From positions 32,788 to 96,787 of the forward strand of contig JAMBYZ020000037.1 in NCBI GenBank assembly GCA_026929865.2: DNA of 64,000 bases, written 5' to 3'. The position numbers and the translations under genes are program-made. The notes beneath the pieces are model-generated. The model worked only from the letters and a program-made list of their open reading frames with translations. It was not told where the DNA came from and made no database searches. Within the stretch, counting starts at the first letter, position 1; each line of letters starts with the position of its first letter. The DNA is from Hyperoplus lanceolatus. Its lineage: Eukaryota; Chordata; Actinopteri; Uranoscopiformes; Ammodytidae. Of this stretch, positions 37,601 through 51,170 are shown piece after piece.

Positions 37601-40600
37601 AATAACAGGGCGTTTTTTAAAAAAAATTAATTCAAAATCATATGTAATTTCTCTCATATTTTCAATATCTAGTGGGCTTTTATTCTGAAACTACACATCA
37701 GAATGTCCTGAAACTTCTTGGGTGACCTCATGGGGTTGTGAACTATGACCCTGGAGTGGAATGACTCTGGAATAACAGGGCGTTTTTTTTTAAATTGAAT
37801 CCAAAATCATATCTAATTTCTCTCATATTTTCAATATCTAGTGGGCTTTTATTCTGAAACTACACATCTAAATGTCCTGAAACTGTTTGTGTGGCCTCAT
37901 GGGGTCGTGAACTATGACCCTGGAGTGGAATGACTCTGGAATAACAGGGCGTTTTTTTTTAAATTGAATCCAAAATCATATCTAATTTCTCTCATATTTT
38001 CAATATCTAGTGGGCTTTTATTCTGAAACTACACATCAGAATGTCCTGAAACTGTTTGTGTGGCCTCATGGGGTCGTGAACTATGACCCTGGAGTGGAAT
38101 GACTCTGGAATAACAGGGCGTTTTTTTTTAAATTGAATCCAAAATCATATGTAATTTCTCTCATATTTTCAATATCTAGTGGGCTTTTATTCTGAAACTA
38201 CACATCAGAATGTCCTGAAACTTTTTGTGTGGCCTCATGGGGTCGTGAACTATGACCCTGGAGTGGAATGACTCTGGAATAACAGGGCGTTTTTTTTAAA
38301 ATTGAATCCAAAATCATATCTAATTTCTCTCATATTTTCAATATCTAGTGGGCTTTTATTCTGAAACTACACATCAGAATGTCCTGAAACTTTTTGGGGG
38401 TCCTCATGGGGTCGTGAACTATGACCCTGGAGTGGAATGACTCTGGAATAACAGGGCGTTTTTTTTAAAATTGAATCCAAAATCATATCTAATTTCTCTC
38501 ATATTTTCAATATCTAGTGGGCTTTTATTCTGAAACTACACATCAGAATGTCCTGAAACTTCTTGGGGGACCTCATGGGGTCGTGAACTATGACCCTGGA
38601 GTGGAATGACTCTGGAATAACAGGGCGTTTTTTTTTAAAAATTGAATCCAAAATCATATCTAATTTCTCTCATATTTTCAATATCTAGTGGGCTTTTATT
38701 TTGAAACTACACATCAGAATGTCCTGAAACTTCTTGGGGGACCTCATGGGGTTGTGAACTATGACCCTGGAGTGGAATGACTCTGGAATAACAGGGCGTT
38801 TTTTTTTAAATTGAATCCAAAATCATATCTAATTTCTCTCATATTTTCAATATCTAGTGGGCTTTTATTCTGAAACTACACATCAGAATGTCCTGAAACT
38901 GTTTGTGTGGCCTCATGGGGTCGTGAACTATGACCCTGGAGTGGAATGACTCTGGAATAACAGGGCGTTTTTTTAAAAATTGAATCCAAAATCATATGTA
39001 ATTTCTCTCATATTTTCAATATCTAGTGGGCTTTTATTCTGAAACTACACATCAGAATGTCCTGAAACTTTTTGTGTGGCCTCATGGGGTCGTGAACTAT
39101 GACCCTGGAGTGGAATGACTCTGGAATAACAGGGCGTTTTTTTTTAAATTGAATCCAAAATCATATCTAATTTCTCTCATATTTTCAATATCTAGTGGGC
39201 TTTTATTTTGAAACTACACATCAGAATGTCCTGAAACTTCTTGGGTGACCTCATGGGGTTGTGAACTATGACCCTGGAGTGGAATGACTCTGGAATAACA
39301 GGGCGTTTTTTTTTAAATTGAATCCAAAATCATATCTAATTTCTCTCATATTTTCAATATCTATTGGGCTTTTATTCTGAAACTACACATCTAAATGTCC
39401 TGAAACTGTTTGTGTGGCCTCATGGGGTCGTGAACTATGACCCTGGAGTGGAATGACTCTGGAATAACAGGGCGTTTTTTTTTAAATTGAATCCAAAATC
39501 ATATCTAATTTCTCTCATATGTTCAATATCTAGTGGGCTTTTATTCTGAAACTACACATCAGAATGTCCTGAAACTGTTTGTGTGGCCTCATGGGGTCGT
39601 GAACTATGACCCTGGCGTGGAATGACTCTGGAATAACAGGGCGTTTTTAAAAAAAATTAATCCAAAATCATATGTAATTTCTCTCATATTTTCAATATCT
39701 AGTGGGCTTTTATTCTGAAACTACACATCAGAATGTCCTGAAACTTTTGTGTGGCCTCATGGGGTCGTGAACTATGACCCTGGAGTGGAATGACTCTGGA
39801 ATAACAGGGCGTTTTTTTTTAAATTGAATCCAAAATCATATCTAATTTCTCTCATATTTTCAATATCTAGTGGGCTTTTATTTTGAAACTACACATCAGA
39901 ATGTCCTGAAACTTCTTGGGTGACCTCATGGGGTTGTGAACTATGACCCTGGAGTGGAATGACTCTGGAATAACAGGGCGTTTTTTTTTAAATTGAATCC
40001 AAAATCATATCTAATTTCTCTCATATTTTCAATATCTAGTGGGCTTTTATTCTGAAACTACACATCTAAATGTCCTGAAACTGTTTGTGTGGCCTCATGG
40101 GGTCGTGAACTATGACCCTGGAGTGGAATGACTCTGGAATAACAGGGCGTTTTTTTTTAAATTGAATCCAAAATCATATCTAATTTCTCTCATATTTTCA
40201 ATATCTAGTGGGCTTTTATTCTGAAACTACACATCAGAATGTCCTGAAACTGTTTGTGTGGCCTCATGGGGTCGTGAACTATGACCCTGGAGTGGAATGA
40301 CTCTGGAATAACAGGGCGTTTTTTTTTAAATTGAATCCAAAATCATATCTAATTTCTCTCATATTTTCAATATCTAGTGGGCTTTTATTCTGAAACTACA
40401 CATCAGAATGTCCTGAAACTTTTTGTGTGGCCTCATGGGGTCGTGAACTATGACCCTGGAGTGGAATGACTCTGGAATAACAGGGCGTTTTTTTTTAAAT
40501 TGAATCCAAAATCATATCTAATTTCTCTCATATTTTCAATATCTAGTGGGCTTTTATTCTGAAACTACACATCAGAATGTCCTGAAACTTTTTGTGTGGC

Positions 40601-40815
40601 CTCATGGGGTCGTGGACTATGACCCTGGAGTGGAATGACTCTGGAATAACAGGGCGTTTTTTTTTAAATTGAATCCAAAATCATATCTAATTTCTCACAT
40701 ATTTTCAATATCTAGTGGGCTTTGATTCTGAAACTACACATCAGAATGTCCTGAAACTACTGAGTGACCTCATGGGGTCGTGAACTATGACCCTGGAGTG
40801 GAATGACTCTGGAAT
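31646..40815 (-). repeat. Minus-orientation satellite, regular core (~54 monomers)
   Basis: The most regular part of the window. Monomers differ by a few bases and by T-tract length, and there is no inverted junction. Types with ttcttgggggacc, ttcttgggtgacc, tttttgtgtggcc and tgtttgtgtggcc are interspersed in repeated order, showing multi-monomer higher-order units. No non-satellite sequence seen. Confidence 0.96.
32360..33360 (-). repeat. Higher-order segment, copy 2
   Basis: Second copy of the segment at 29.06-30.06 kb. The last three monomers (aactaatcatcag, acatctaaatg, ccctggcgtgg) reappear near 41.94-42.34 kb. The final two also occur near 37.36-37.58, 39.38-39.61 and 49.40-49.62 kb. 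Confidence 0.83.
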
Positions 40816-40925
40816 AACAGGAGTGTAGTTTTTTTTAAAAGCCAAAAATTTAATCCAAAATCATATCTAAGTATTCTCTCAGGTCAATTTTCAATATCAA
40901 GTGGACCTTTGAGGTATTCTGAAAC
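40816..40925 (-). repeat. Scrambled patch inside the minus array
   Basis: Expected minus sequence is interrupted by inserted scraps: gagtgtagttttttttaaaa, gccaaaaattt, tcaggtcaatttt and gacctttgaggtattctg. Some scraps (gtgtagttt, aaaagcc, aggtca) match the plus orientation of the monomer. Orientation is minus on both sides, so this may be a nearly erased cassette or a consensus artefact. Confidence 0.7.
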
Positions 40926-42419
40926 TACACATCAGAATGTCCTGAAACTTCTTGTGTGGCCTCATGGGGTCGTGAACTATGACCCTGGAGTGGAATGACT
41001 CTGGAATAAGAGGGTGTTTTTTTAAAAATTGAATCCAAAATCATATCTAATTTCTCTCATATTTTCAATATCAAGTGGGCTTTTATTCTGAAACTACACA
41101 TCAGAATGTCCTGAAACTTTTTGTGTGGCCTCATGGGGTCGTGAACTATGACCCTGGAGTGGAATGACTCTGGAATAACAGGGCGTTTTTTAAAAAATTG
41201 AATCCAAAATCATATCTAATTTCTCTCATATTTTCAATATCTAGTGGGCTTTTATTCTGAAACTACACATCAGAATGTCCTGAAACTTTTTGTGTGGCCT
41301 CATGGGGTCGTGAACTATGACCCTGGAGTGGAATGACTCTGGAATAACAGGGCGTTTTTTTTTAAAAATTGAATCCAAAATCATATCTAATTTCTCTCAT
41401 ATTTTCAATATCTAGTGGGCTTTTATTCTGAAACTACACATCAGAATGTCCTGAAACTTCTTGGGGGACCTCATGGGGTCGTGAACTATGACCCTGGAGT
41501 GGAATGACTCTGGAATAACAGGGCGTTTTTTAAAAAATTTAATCCAAAATCATATGTAATTTCTCTCATATTTTCAATATCTAGTGGGCTTTTATTCTGA
41601 AACTACACATCAGAATGTCCTGAAACTTTTTGTTTGGCCTCATGGGGTCGTGAACTATGACCCTGGAGTGGAATGACTCTGGAATAACAGGGCGTTTTTT
41701 TTTAAACTGAATCCAAAATCATATCTAATTTCTCTCATATTTTCAATATCTAGTGGGCTTTTATTTTGAAACTACACATCAGAATGTCCTGAAACTTCTT
41801 GGGTGACCTCATGGGGTTGTGACCTATGACCCTGGAGTGGAATGACTCTGGAATAACAGGGCGTTTTTTTTTTAATTGAATCCAAAATCATATCTAATTT
41901 CTCTCATATTTTCAATATCTATTGGGCTTTTATTCTGAAACTAATCATCAGAATGTCCTGAAACTGTTTGTGTGACCTCATGGGGTCGTGAACTATGACC
42001 CTGGAGTGGAATGACTCTGGAATAACAGGGCGTTTTTAAAAAAATGTAATCCAAAATCATATGTAATTTCTCTCATATTTTCAATATCTATTGGGCTTTT
42101 ATTCTGAAACTACACATCTAAATGTCCTGAAACTGTTTGTGTGGCCTCATGGGGTCGTGAACTATGACCCTGGAGTGGAATGACTCTGGAATAACAGGGC
42201 GTTTTTTTTTAAATTGAATCCAAAATCATATCTAATTTCTCTCATATGTTCAATATCTAGTGGGCTTTTATTCTGAAACTACACATCAGAATGTCCTGAA
42301 ACTGTTTGTGTGGCCTCATGGGGTCGTGAACTATGACCCTGGCGTGGAATGACTCTGGAATAACAGGGCGTTTTTAAAAAAAATTAATTCAAAATCATAT
42401 GTAATTTCTCTCATATTTT

Positions 42420-44200
42420 CAATATCTAGTGGGCTTTTATTCTGAAACTACACATCAGAATGTCCTGAAACTTCTTGGGTGACCTCATGGGGTTGTGAAC
42501 TATGACCCTGGAGTGGAATGACTCTGGAATAACAGGGCGTTTTTTTTTAAATTGAATCCAAAATCATAACTAATTTCTCTCATATTTTCAATATCTAGTG
42601 GGCTTTTATTCTGAAACTACACATCTAAATGTCCTGAAACTGTTTGTGTGGCCTCATGGGGTCGTGAACTATGCCCCTGGAGTGGAATGACTCTGGAATA
42701 ACAGGGCATTTTTTTTTAAATTGAATCCAAAATCATATCTAATTTCTCTCATATTTTCAATATCTAGTGGGCTTTTATTCTGAAACTACACATCAGAATG
42801 TCCTGAAACTGTTTGTGTGGCCTCATGGGGTCGTGAACTATGACCCTGGAGTGGAATGACTCTGGAATAACAGGGCGCTTTTTTTTAAATTGAATCCAAA
42901 ATCATATGTAATTTCTCTCATATTTTCAATATCTAGTGCGCTTTTAATTTTAAAACTACACATCAGAATGTCCTGAAACCTTTGGTGTGGCCTCATGGGG
43001 TCGTGAACTATGACCCTGGAGTGGAATGACACTGGAATAACAGGGCGTTTTTTTAAAAATTGAATCCAAAATCATATCTAATTTCTCTCATATTTTCAAT
43101 ATCTAGTGGGCTTTTATTCTGAAACTACACATCAGAATGTCCTGAAAGTTCTTGGGGGACCTCATGGGGTCGTGAACTATGACCCTGGAGTGGAATGACT
43201 CTGGAATAACAGGGCGTTTTTTTTTAAATTGAATCCAAAATCATATCTAATTTCTCTCATATTTTCAATATCTAGTGGGCTTTTATTCTGAAACTACACA
43301 TCAGAATGTCCTGAAACTTCTTGGGGGACCTCATGGGGTCGTGAACTATGACCCTGGAGTGGAATGACTCTGGAATAACAGGGCGTTTTTTTTTTAAATT
43401 GAATCCAAAATCATATCTAATTTCTCTCATATTTTCAATATCTAGTGGGCTTTTATTTTGAAACTACACATCAGAATGTCCTGAAACTTCTTGGGTGACC
43501 TCATGGGGTTGTGAACTATGACCCTGGAGTGGAATGACTCTGGAATAAAAGGGCGTTTTTTTTTAAATTGAATCCAAAATCATATCTAATTTCTCTCATA
43601 TTTTCAATATCTAGTGGGCTTTTATTCTGAAACTACACATCAGAATGTCCTGAAACTGTTTGTGTGGCCTCATGGGGTCGTGAACTATGACCCTGGAGTG
43701 GAATGACTCTGGAATAACAGGGCGTTTTTTAAAAAATTGAATCCAAAATCATATGTAATTTCTCTCATATTTTCAATATCTAGTGGGCTTTTATTCTGAA
43801 ACTACACATCAGAATGTCCTGAAACTTTTTGTGTGGCCTCATGGGGTCGTGAACTATGACCCTGGAGTGGAATGACTCTGGAATAACAGGGAGTTTTTTT
43901 TTAAAATTGAATCCAAAATCATATCTAATTTCTCTCATATTTTCAATATCTAGTGGGCTTTTATTTTGAAACTACACATCAGAATGTCCTGAAACTTCTT
44001 GGGTGACCTCATGGGGTTGTGAACTATGACCCTGGAGTGGAATGACTCTGGAATAACAGGGCGTTTTTTTAAAAATTGAATCCAAAATCATATGTAATTT
44101 CTCTCATATTTTCAATATCTAGTGGGCTTTTATTCTGAAACTACACATCTGAATGTCCTGAAACTTTTTGTGTGCCCTCATGGGGTCGTGAACTATGACC
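42420..44200 (-). repeat. Higher-order unit, copy 1 (duplicated 5.25 kb downstream)
   Basis: Rare variants recur in the same order about 5,250 bp downstream: ataactaattt (42,566 and 47,819), ctatgcccctgg (42,670 and 47,923), cagggcgctt (42,871 and 48,124), tagtgcgctttaatttt-like sequence with cctttggtgtgg (about 42,934-42,990 and 48,187-48,243), gacactggaataac, aataaaagggcg (43,546 and 48,798), gggagttttt and tgtgccctca (44,171 and 49,421). Confidence 0.87.
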
Positions 44201-47200
44201 CTGGAGTGGAATGACTCTGGAATAACAGGGCGTTTTTTTTTAAATTGAATCCAAAATCATATCTAATTTCTCTCATATTTTCAATATCTAGTGGGCTTTT
44301 ATTCTGAAACTACACATCAGAATGTCCTGAAACTGTTTGTGTGGCCTCATGGGGTCGTGAACTATGACCCTGGAGTGGAATGACTCTGGAATAACAGGGC
44401 GTTTTTTAAAAAATTGAATCCAAAATCATATGTAATTTCTCTCATATTTTCAATATCTAGTGGGCTTTTATTCTGAAACTACACATCAGAATGTCCTGAA
44501 ACTTTTTGTGTGGCCTCATGGGGTCGTGAACTATGACCCTGGAGTGGAATGACTCTGGAATAACAGGGCGTTTTTTTTTTAATTGAATCCAAAATCATAT
44601 CTAATTTCTCTCATATTTTCAATATCTAGTGGGCTTTTATTTTGAAACTACACATCAGAATGTCCTGAAACTTCTTGTGTGACCTCATGGGGTCGTGAAC
44701 TATGACCCTGGAGTGGAATGACTCTGGAATAACAGGGCGTTTTTTTTTAAAATTGAATCCAAAATCATATCTAATTTCTCTCATATTTTCAATATCTAGT
44801 GGGCTTTTATTCTGAAACTACACATCTAAATGTCCTGAAACTGTTTGTGTGGCCTCATGGGGTCGTGAACTATGACCCTGGAGTGGAATGACTCTGGAAT
44901 AACAGGGCGTTTTTTTTTTAAATTGAATCCAAAATCATATCTAATTTCTCTCATATTTTCAATATCTAGTGGGCTTTTATTCTGAAACTACACATCAGAA
45001 TGTCCTGAAACTGTTTGTGTGGCCTCATGGGGTCGTGAACTATGACCCTGGAGTGGAATGACTCTGGAATAACAGGGCGTTTTTTTAAAAAATTGAATCC
45101 AAAATCATATCTAATTTCTCTCATATTTTCAATATCTAGTGGGCTTTTATTCTGAAACTACACATCAGAATGTCCTGAAACTGTTTGTGTGGCCTCATGG
45201 GGTCGTGAACTATGACCCTGGAGTGGAATGACTCTGGAATAACAGGGCGTTTTTTTTTAAATTGAATCCAAAATCATATCTAATTTCTCTCATATTTTCA
45301 ATATCTAGTGGGCTTTTATTCTGAAACTACACATCAGAATGTCCTGAAACTGTTTGTGTGGCCTCATGGGGTCGTGAACTATGACCCTGGAGTGGAATGA
45401 CTCTGGAATAACAGGGCGTTTTTTTTTAAATTGAATCCAAAATCATATCTAATTTCTCTCATATTTTCAATATCTAGTGGGCTTTTATTCTGAAACTACA
45501 CATCAGAATGTCCTGAAACTTTTTGTGTGGCCTCATGGGGTCGTGAACTATGACCCTGGAGTGGAATGACTCTGGAATAACAGGGCGTTTTTTTTTAAAT
45601 TGAATCCAAAATCATATCTAATTTCTCTCATATTTTCAATATCTAGTGGGCTTTTATTTTAAAACTACACATCAGAATGTCCTGAAACTCTTTGGTGTGG
45701 CCTCATGGGGTCGTGAACTATGACCCTGGAGTGGAATGACTCTGGAATAACAGGGCGTTTTTTTAAAAATTGAATCCAAAATCATATCTAATTTCTCTCA
45801 TATTTTCAATATCTAGTGGGCTTTTATTCTGAAACTACACATCAGAATGTCCTGAAACTTCTTGTGGGACCTCATGGGGTTGTGAACTATGACCCTGGAG
45901 TGGAATGACTCTGGAATAACAGGGCGTTTTTTTTAAAAATTGAATCCAAAATCATATCTAATTTCTCTCATATTTTCAATATCTAGTGGGCTTTTATTCT
46001 GAAACTACACATCAGAATGTCCTGAAACTTTTTGTGTGGCCTCATGGGGTCGTGAACTATGACCCTGGAGTGGAATGACTCTGGAATAACAGGGCGTTTT
46101 TTTATAAATTGAATCCAAAATCATATCTAATTTCTCTCATATTTTCAATATCTAGTGGGCTTTTATTCTGAAACTACACATCAGAATGTCCTGAAACTTC
46201 TTGGGTGTCCTCATGGGGTCGTGAACTATGACCCTGGAGTGGAATGACTCTGGAATAACAGGGCGTTTTTTTTTAAATTGAATCCAAAATCATATCTAAT
46301 TTCTCTCATATTTTCAATATCTAGTGGGCTTTTATTCTGAAACTACACATCAGAATGTCCTGAAAGTTCTTGTGTGGCCTCATGGGGTCGTGAACTATGA
46401 CCCTGGAGTGGAATGACTCTGGAATAACAGGGCGTTTTTTAAAAAATTTAATCCAAAATCATATGTAATTTCTCTCATATTTTCAATATCTAGTGGGCTT
46501 TTATTCTGAAACTACACATCAGAATGTCCTGAAACTTTTTGTGTGGCCTCATGGGGTCGTGAACTATGACCCTGGAGTGGAATGACTCTGGAATAACAGG
46601 GCGTTTTTTTTTTAAATTGAATCCAAAATCATATCTAATTTCTCTCATATTTTCAATATCTAGTGGGCTTTTATTTTGAAACTACACATCAGAATGTCCT
46701 GAAACTTCTTGGGTGACCTCATGGGGTTGTGAACTATGACCCTGGAGTGGAATGACTCTGGAATAACAGGGCGTTTTTTTTTAAATTGAATCCAAAATCA
46801 TATCTAATTTCTCTCATATTTTCAATATCTAGTGGGCTTTTATTCTGAAACTACACATCAGAATGTCCTGAAACTGTTTGTGTGGCCTCATGGGGTCGTG
46901 AACTATGACCCTGGAGTGGAATGACTCTGGAATAACAGGGCGTTTTTTTTTAAATTGAATCCAAAATCATATCTAATTTAACTCTGATATTTTCAATATC
47001 TAGTGGGCTTTTATTCTGAAACTACACATCAGAATGTCCTGAAACTGTTTTGGGTGACCTCATGGGGTTGTGAACTATGACCCTGGAGTGGAATGACTCT
47101 GGAATAACAGGGCTTTTTTTTTAAAAATTGAATCCAAAATCATATCTAATTTCTCTCATATTTTCAATATCTAGTGGGCTTTTATTCTGAAACTACACAT

Positions 47201-47669
47201 CAGAATGTCCTGAAACTTCTTGTGTGACCTCATGGGGTTGTGAACTATGACCCTGGAGTGGAATGACTCTGGAATAACAGGGCGTTTTTTTAAAAATTGA
47301 ATCCAAAATCATATCTAATTTCTCTGATATTTTCAATATCTAGTGGGCTTTTATTCTGAAACTACACATCAGAATGTCCTGAAACTGTTTGTGTGGCCTC
47401 ATGGGGTCGTGAACTATGACCCTGGAGTGGAATGACTCTGGAATAACAGGGCGTTTTTTTTTAAATTGAATCCAAAATCATATCTAATTTCTCTCATATT
47501 TTCAATATCTAGTGGGCTTTTATTCTGAAACTACACATCAGAATGTCCTGAAACTGTTTGTGTGGCCTCATGGGGTCGTGAACTATGACCCTGGAGTGGA
47601 ATGACTCTGGAATAACAGGGCGTTTTTTTAAAAAATTGAATCCAAAATCATATCTAATTTCTCTCATAT

Positions 47670-49450
47670 TTTCAATATCTAGTGGGCTTTTATTCTGAAA
47701 CTACACATCAGAATGTCCTGAAACTTCTTGGGTGACCTCATGGGGTTGTGAACTATGACCCTGGAGTGGAATGACTCTGGAATAACAGGGCGTTTTTTTT
47801 TAAATTGAATCCAAAATCATAACTAATTTCTCTCATATTTTCAATATCTAGTGGGCTTTTATTCTGAAACTACACATCTAAATGTCCTGAAACTGTTTGT
47901 GTGGCCTCATGGGGTCGTGAACTATGCCCCTGGAGTGGAATGACTCTGGAATAACAGGGCATTTTTTTTTAAATTGAATCCAAAATCATATCTAATTTCT
48001 CTCATATTTTCAATATCTAGTGGGCTTTTATTCTGAAACTACACATCAGAATGTCCTGAAACTGTTTGTGTGGCCTCATGGGGTCGTGAACTATGACCCT
48101 GGAGTGGAATGACTCTGGAATAACAGGGCGCTTTTTTTTAAATTTAATCCAAAATCATATGTAATTTCTCTCATATTTTCAATATCTAGTGCGCTTTAAT
48201 TTTAAAACTACACATCAGAATGTCCTGAAACCTTTGGTGTGGCCTCATGGGGTCGTGAACTATGACCCTGGAGTGGAATGACACTGGAATAACAGGGCGT
48301 TTTTTTAAAAATTGAATCCAAAATCATATCTAATTTCTCTCATATTTTCAATATCTAGTGGGCTTTTATTCTGAAACTACACATCAGAATGTCCTGAAAG
48401 TTCTTGGGGGACCTCATGGGGTCGTGAACTATGACCCTGGAGTGGAATGACTCTGGAATAACAGGGCGTTTTTTTTTAAATTGAATCCAAAATCATATCT
48501 AATTTCTCTCATATTTTCAATATCTAGTGGGCTTTTATTCTGAAACTACACATCAGAATGTCCTGAAACTTCTTGGGGGACCTCATGGGGTCGTGAACTA
48601 TGACCCTGGAGTGGAATGACTCTGGAATAACAGGGCGTTTTTTTTTAAATTGAATCCAAAATCATATCTAATTTCTCTCATATTTTCAAAATCTAGTGGG
48701 CTTTTATTTTGAAACTACACATCAGAATGTCCTGAAACTTCTTGGGTGACCTCATGGGGTTGTGAACTATGACCCTGGAGTGGAATGACTCTGGAATAAA
48801 AGGGCGTTTTTTTTTAAATTGAATCCAAAATCATATCTAATTTCTCTCATATTTTCAATATCTAGTGGGCTTTTATTCTGAAACTACACATCAGAATGTC
48901 CTGAAACTGTTTGTGTGGCCTCATGGGGTCGTGAACTATGACCCTGGAGTGGAATGACTCTGGAATAACAGGGCGTTTTTTAAAAAATTTAATCCAAAAT
49001 CATATGTAATTTCTCTCATATTTTCAATATCTAGTGGGCTTTTATTCTGAAACTACACATCAGAATGTCCTGAAACTTTTTGTGTGGCCTCATGGGGTCG
49101 TGAACTATGACCCTGGAGTGGAATGACTCTGGAATAACAGGGAGTTTTTTTTTTAATTGAATCCAAAATCATATCTAATTTCTCTCATATTTTCAATATC
49201 TAGTGGGCTTTTATTTTGAAACTACACATCAGAATGTCCTGAAACTTCTTGGGTGACCTCATGGGGTTGTGAACTATGACCCTGGAGTGGAATGACTCTG
49301 GAATAACAGGGCGTTTTTTTAAAAATTTAATCCAAAATCATATGTAATTTCTCTCATATTTTCAATATCTATTGGGCTTTTATTCTGAAACTACACATCT
49401 ACATGTCCTGAAACTGTTTGTGTGCCCTCATGGGGTCGTGAACTATGACC
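47670..49450 (-). repeat. Higher-order unit, copy 2
   Basis: Second copy of the 42.42-44.20 kb unit, 31 monomers away. Similarity fades at the right end, where this copy has acatctacatg and attgggc in place of acatctgaatg and agtgggc, so the boundary is approximate. Confidence 0.85.
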
Positions 49451-50847
49451 CTGGAGTGGAATGACTCTGGAATAACAGGGCGTTTTTTTTTAAATTGAAT
49501 CCAAAATCATATCTAATTTCTCTCATATGTTCAATATCTAGTGGGCTTTTATTCTGAAACTACACGTCAGAATGTCCTGAAACTGTTTGTGTGGCCTCAT
49601 GGGGTCGTGAACTATGACCCTGGCGTGGAATGACTCTGGAATAACAGGGCGTTTTAAAAAAAAATTAATCCAAAATCATATGTAATTTCTCTCATATTTT
49701 CAATATCTAGTGGGCTTTTATTCTGAAACTACTCATCAGAATGTCCTGAAACTTTTTGTGTGGCCTCATGGGGTCGTGAACTATGACCCTGGAGTGGAAT
49801 GACTCTGGAATAACAGGGCGTTTTTTTTTTAATTGAATCCAAAATCATATCTAATTTCTCTGATATTTTCAATATCAAGTGGGCTTTTATTTTGAAACTA
49901 CACATCAGAATGTCCTGAAACTTCTTGGGTGACCTCATGGGGTTGTGAACTATGACCCTGGAGTGGAATGACTCTGGAATAACAGGGCGTTTTTTTTTAA
50001 ATTGAATCCAAAATCATAACTAATTTCTCTCATATTTTCAATATCTAGTGGGCTTTTATTCTGAAACTACACATCTAAATGTCCTGAAACTGTTTGTGTG
50101 GCCTCATGGGGTCGTGAACTATGACCCTGGAGTGGAATGACTCTGGAATAACAGGGCGTTTTTTTTTAAATTGAATCCAAAATCATATCTAATTTCTCTC
50201 ATATTTTCAATATCTAGTGGGCTTTTATTCTGAAACTACACATCAGAATGTCCTGAAACTGTTTGTGTGGCCTCATGGGGTCGTGAACTATGACCCTGGA
50301 GTGGAATGACTCTGGAATAAGAGGGCGTTTTTTTTTAAATTGAATCCAAAATCATATCTAATTTCTCTCATATTTTCAATATCTAGTGGGCTTTTATTCT
50401 GAAACTACACATCAGAATGTCCTGAAACTGTTTGTGTGGCCTCATGGGGTCGTGAACTATGACCCTGGAGTGGAATGACTCTGGAATAAGAGGGCGTTTT
50501 TTTTTAAATTGAATCCAAAATCATATCTAATTTCTCTCATATTTTCAATATCTAGTGGGCTTTTATTCTGAAACTACACATCAGAATGTCCTGAAACTGT
50601 TTGTGTGGCCTCATGGGGTCGTGAACTATGACCCTGGAGTGGAATGACTCTGGAATAACAGGGCGTTTTTTTTAAATTTAATCCAAAATCTATCTAATTT
50701 CTCTCATATTTTCAATATCTAGTGGGCTTTTATTTTGAAACTACACATCAGAATGTCCTGAAACTTTCTGTGTGGCCTCAAGGGGTCGTGGACTATGACG
50801 CTGGAGTGGAATGACTCTGGAATAACAGGGCGTTTTTTTTTAAATTG

Positions 50848-51170
50848 AATCCAAAATCATTTCTAATTTCTGCTCATATGTTTCAATATCTAGATAGGAT
50901 TTGTATTCATGAAAATACACATCAGAATGTCCTGAAACTCAGGGTTTCAGGACCTCATGGGGTTGTGAACTATGACCCTGGAGTGGAATGACTCTGGAAT
51001 AACAGGGAGTTAGATATGTTTTGGTTCAATTTAAAAAAATGTTATCCAGAGTCATTCAACTCCAGGGTCAAAGTTCACTAACCCCATAAGGTCAAACCTA
51101 GTGAGGCTCACCCTGAAAGTACACATCAGAATGTCCTGAATCTTCTTGTGTGACCTCATGGGGTTGTGAA
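50848..51170. repeat. Fold-back cassette 11, degenerate
   Basis: Minus sequence decays from 50,848 (ctgctcatatgtttc, tagataggatttgtattc, aactcagggtttcaggacc). A plus fragment of about 85 bp (about 51,009-51,094: tagatatgttttggttcaa to gggtcaaagttcac) follows. The left B arm is damaged (ttcactaaccccataagg); the right arm at 51,150-51,170 is intact. The downstream junction-linked monomer is present, including the cttgatattg type. Confidence 0.82.

Larger units (their letters stand above)
40926..50847 (-). repeat. Minus-orientation satellite, regular core (~58 monomers)
   Basis: Continues the regular core and contains the 1.8-kb duplication at 42.42 and 47.67 kb. Small irregularities are atctaatttaactctgatat (about 46,973) and a one-base loss in aaatctatctaattt (about 50,687). 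No genes or foreign DNA. Confidence 0.96.
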
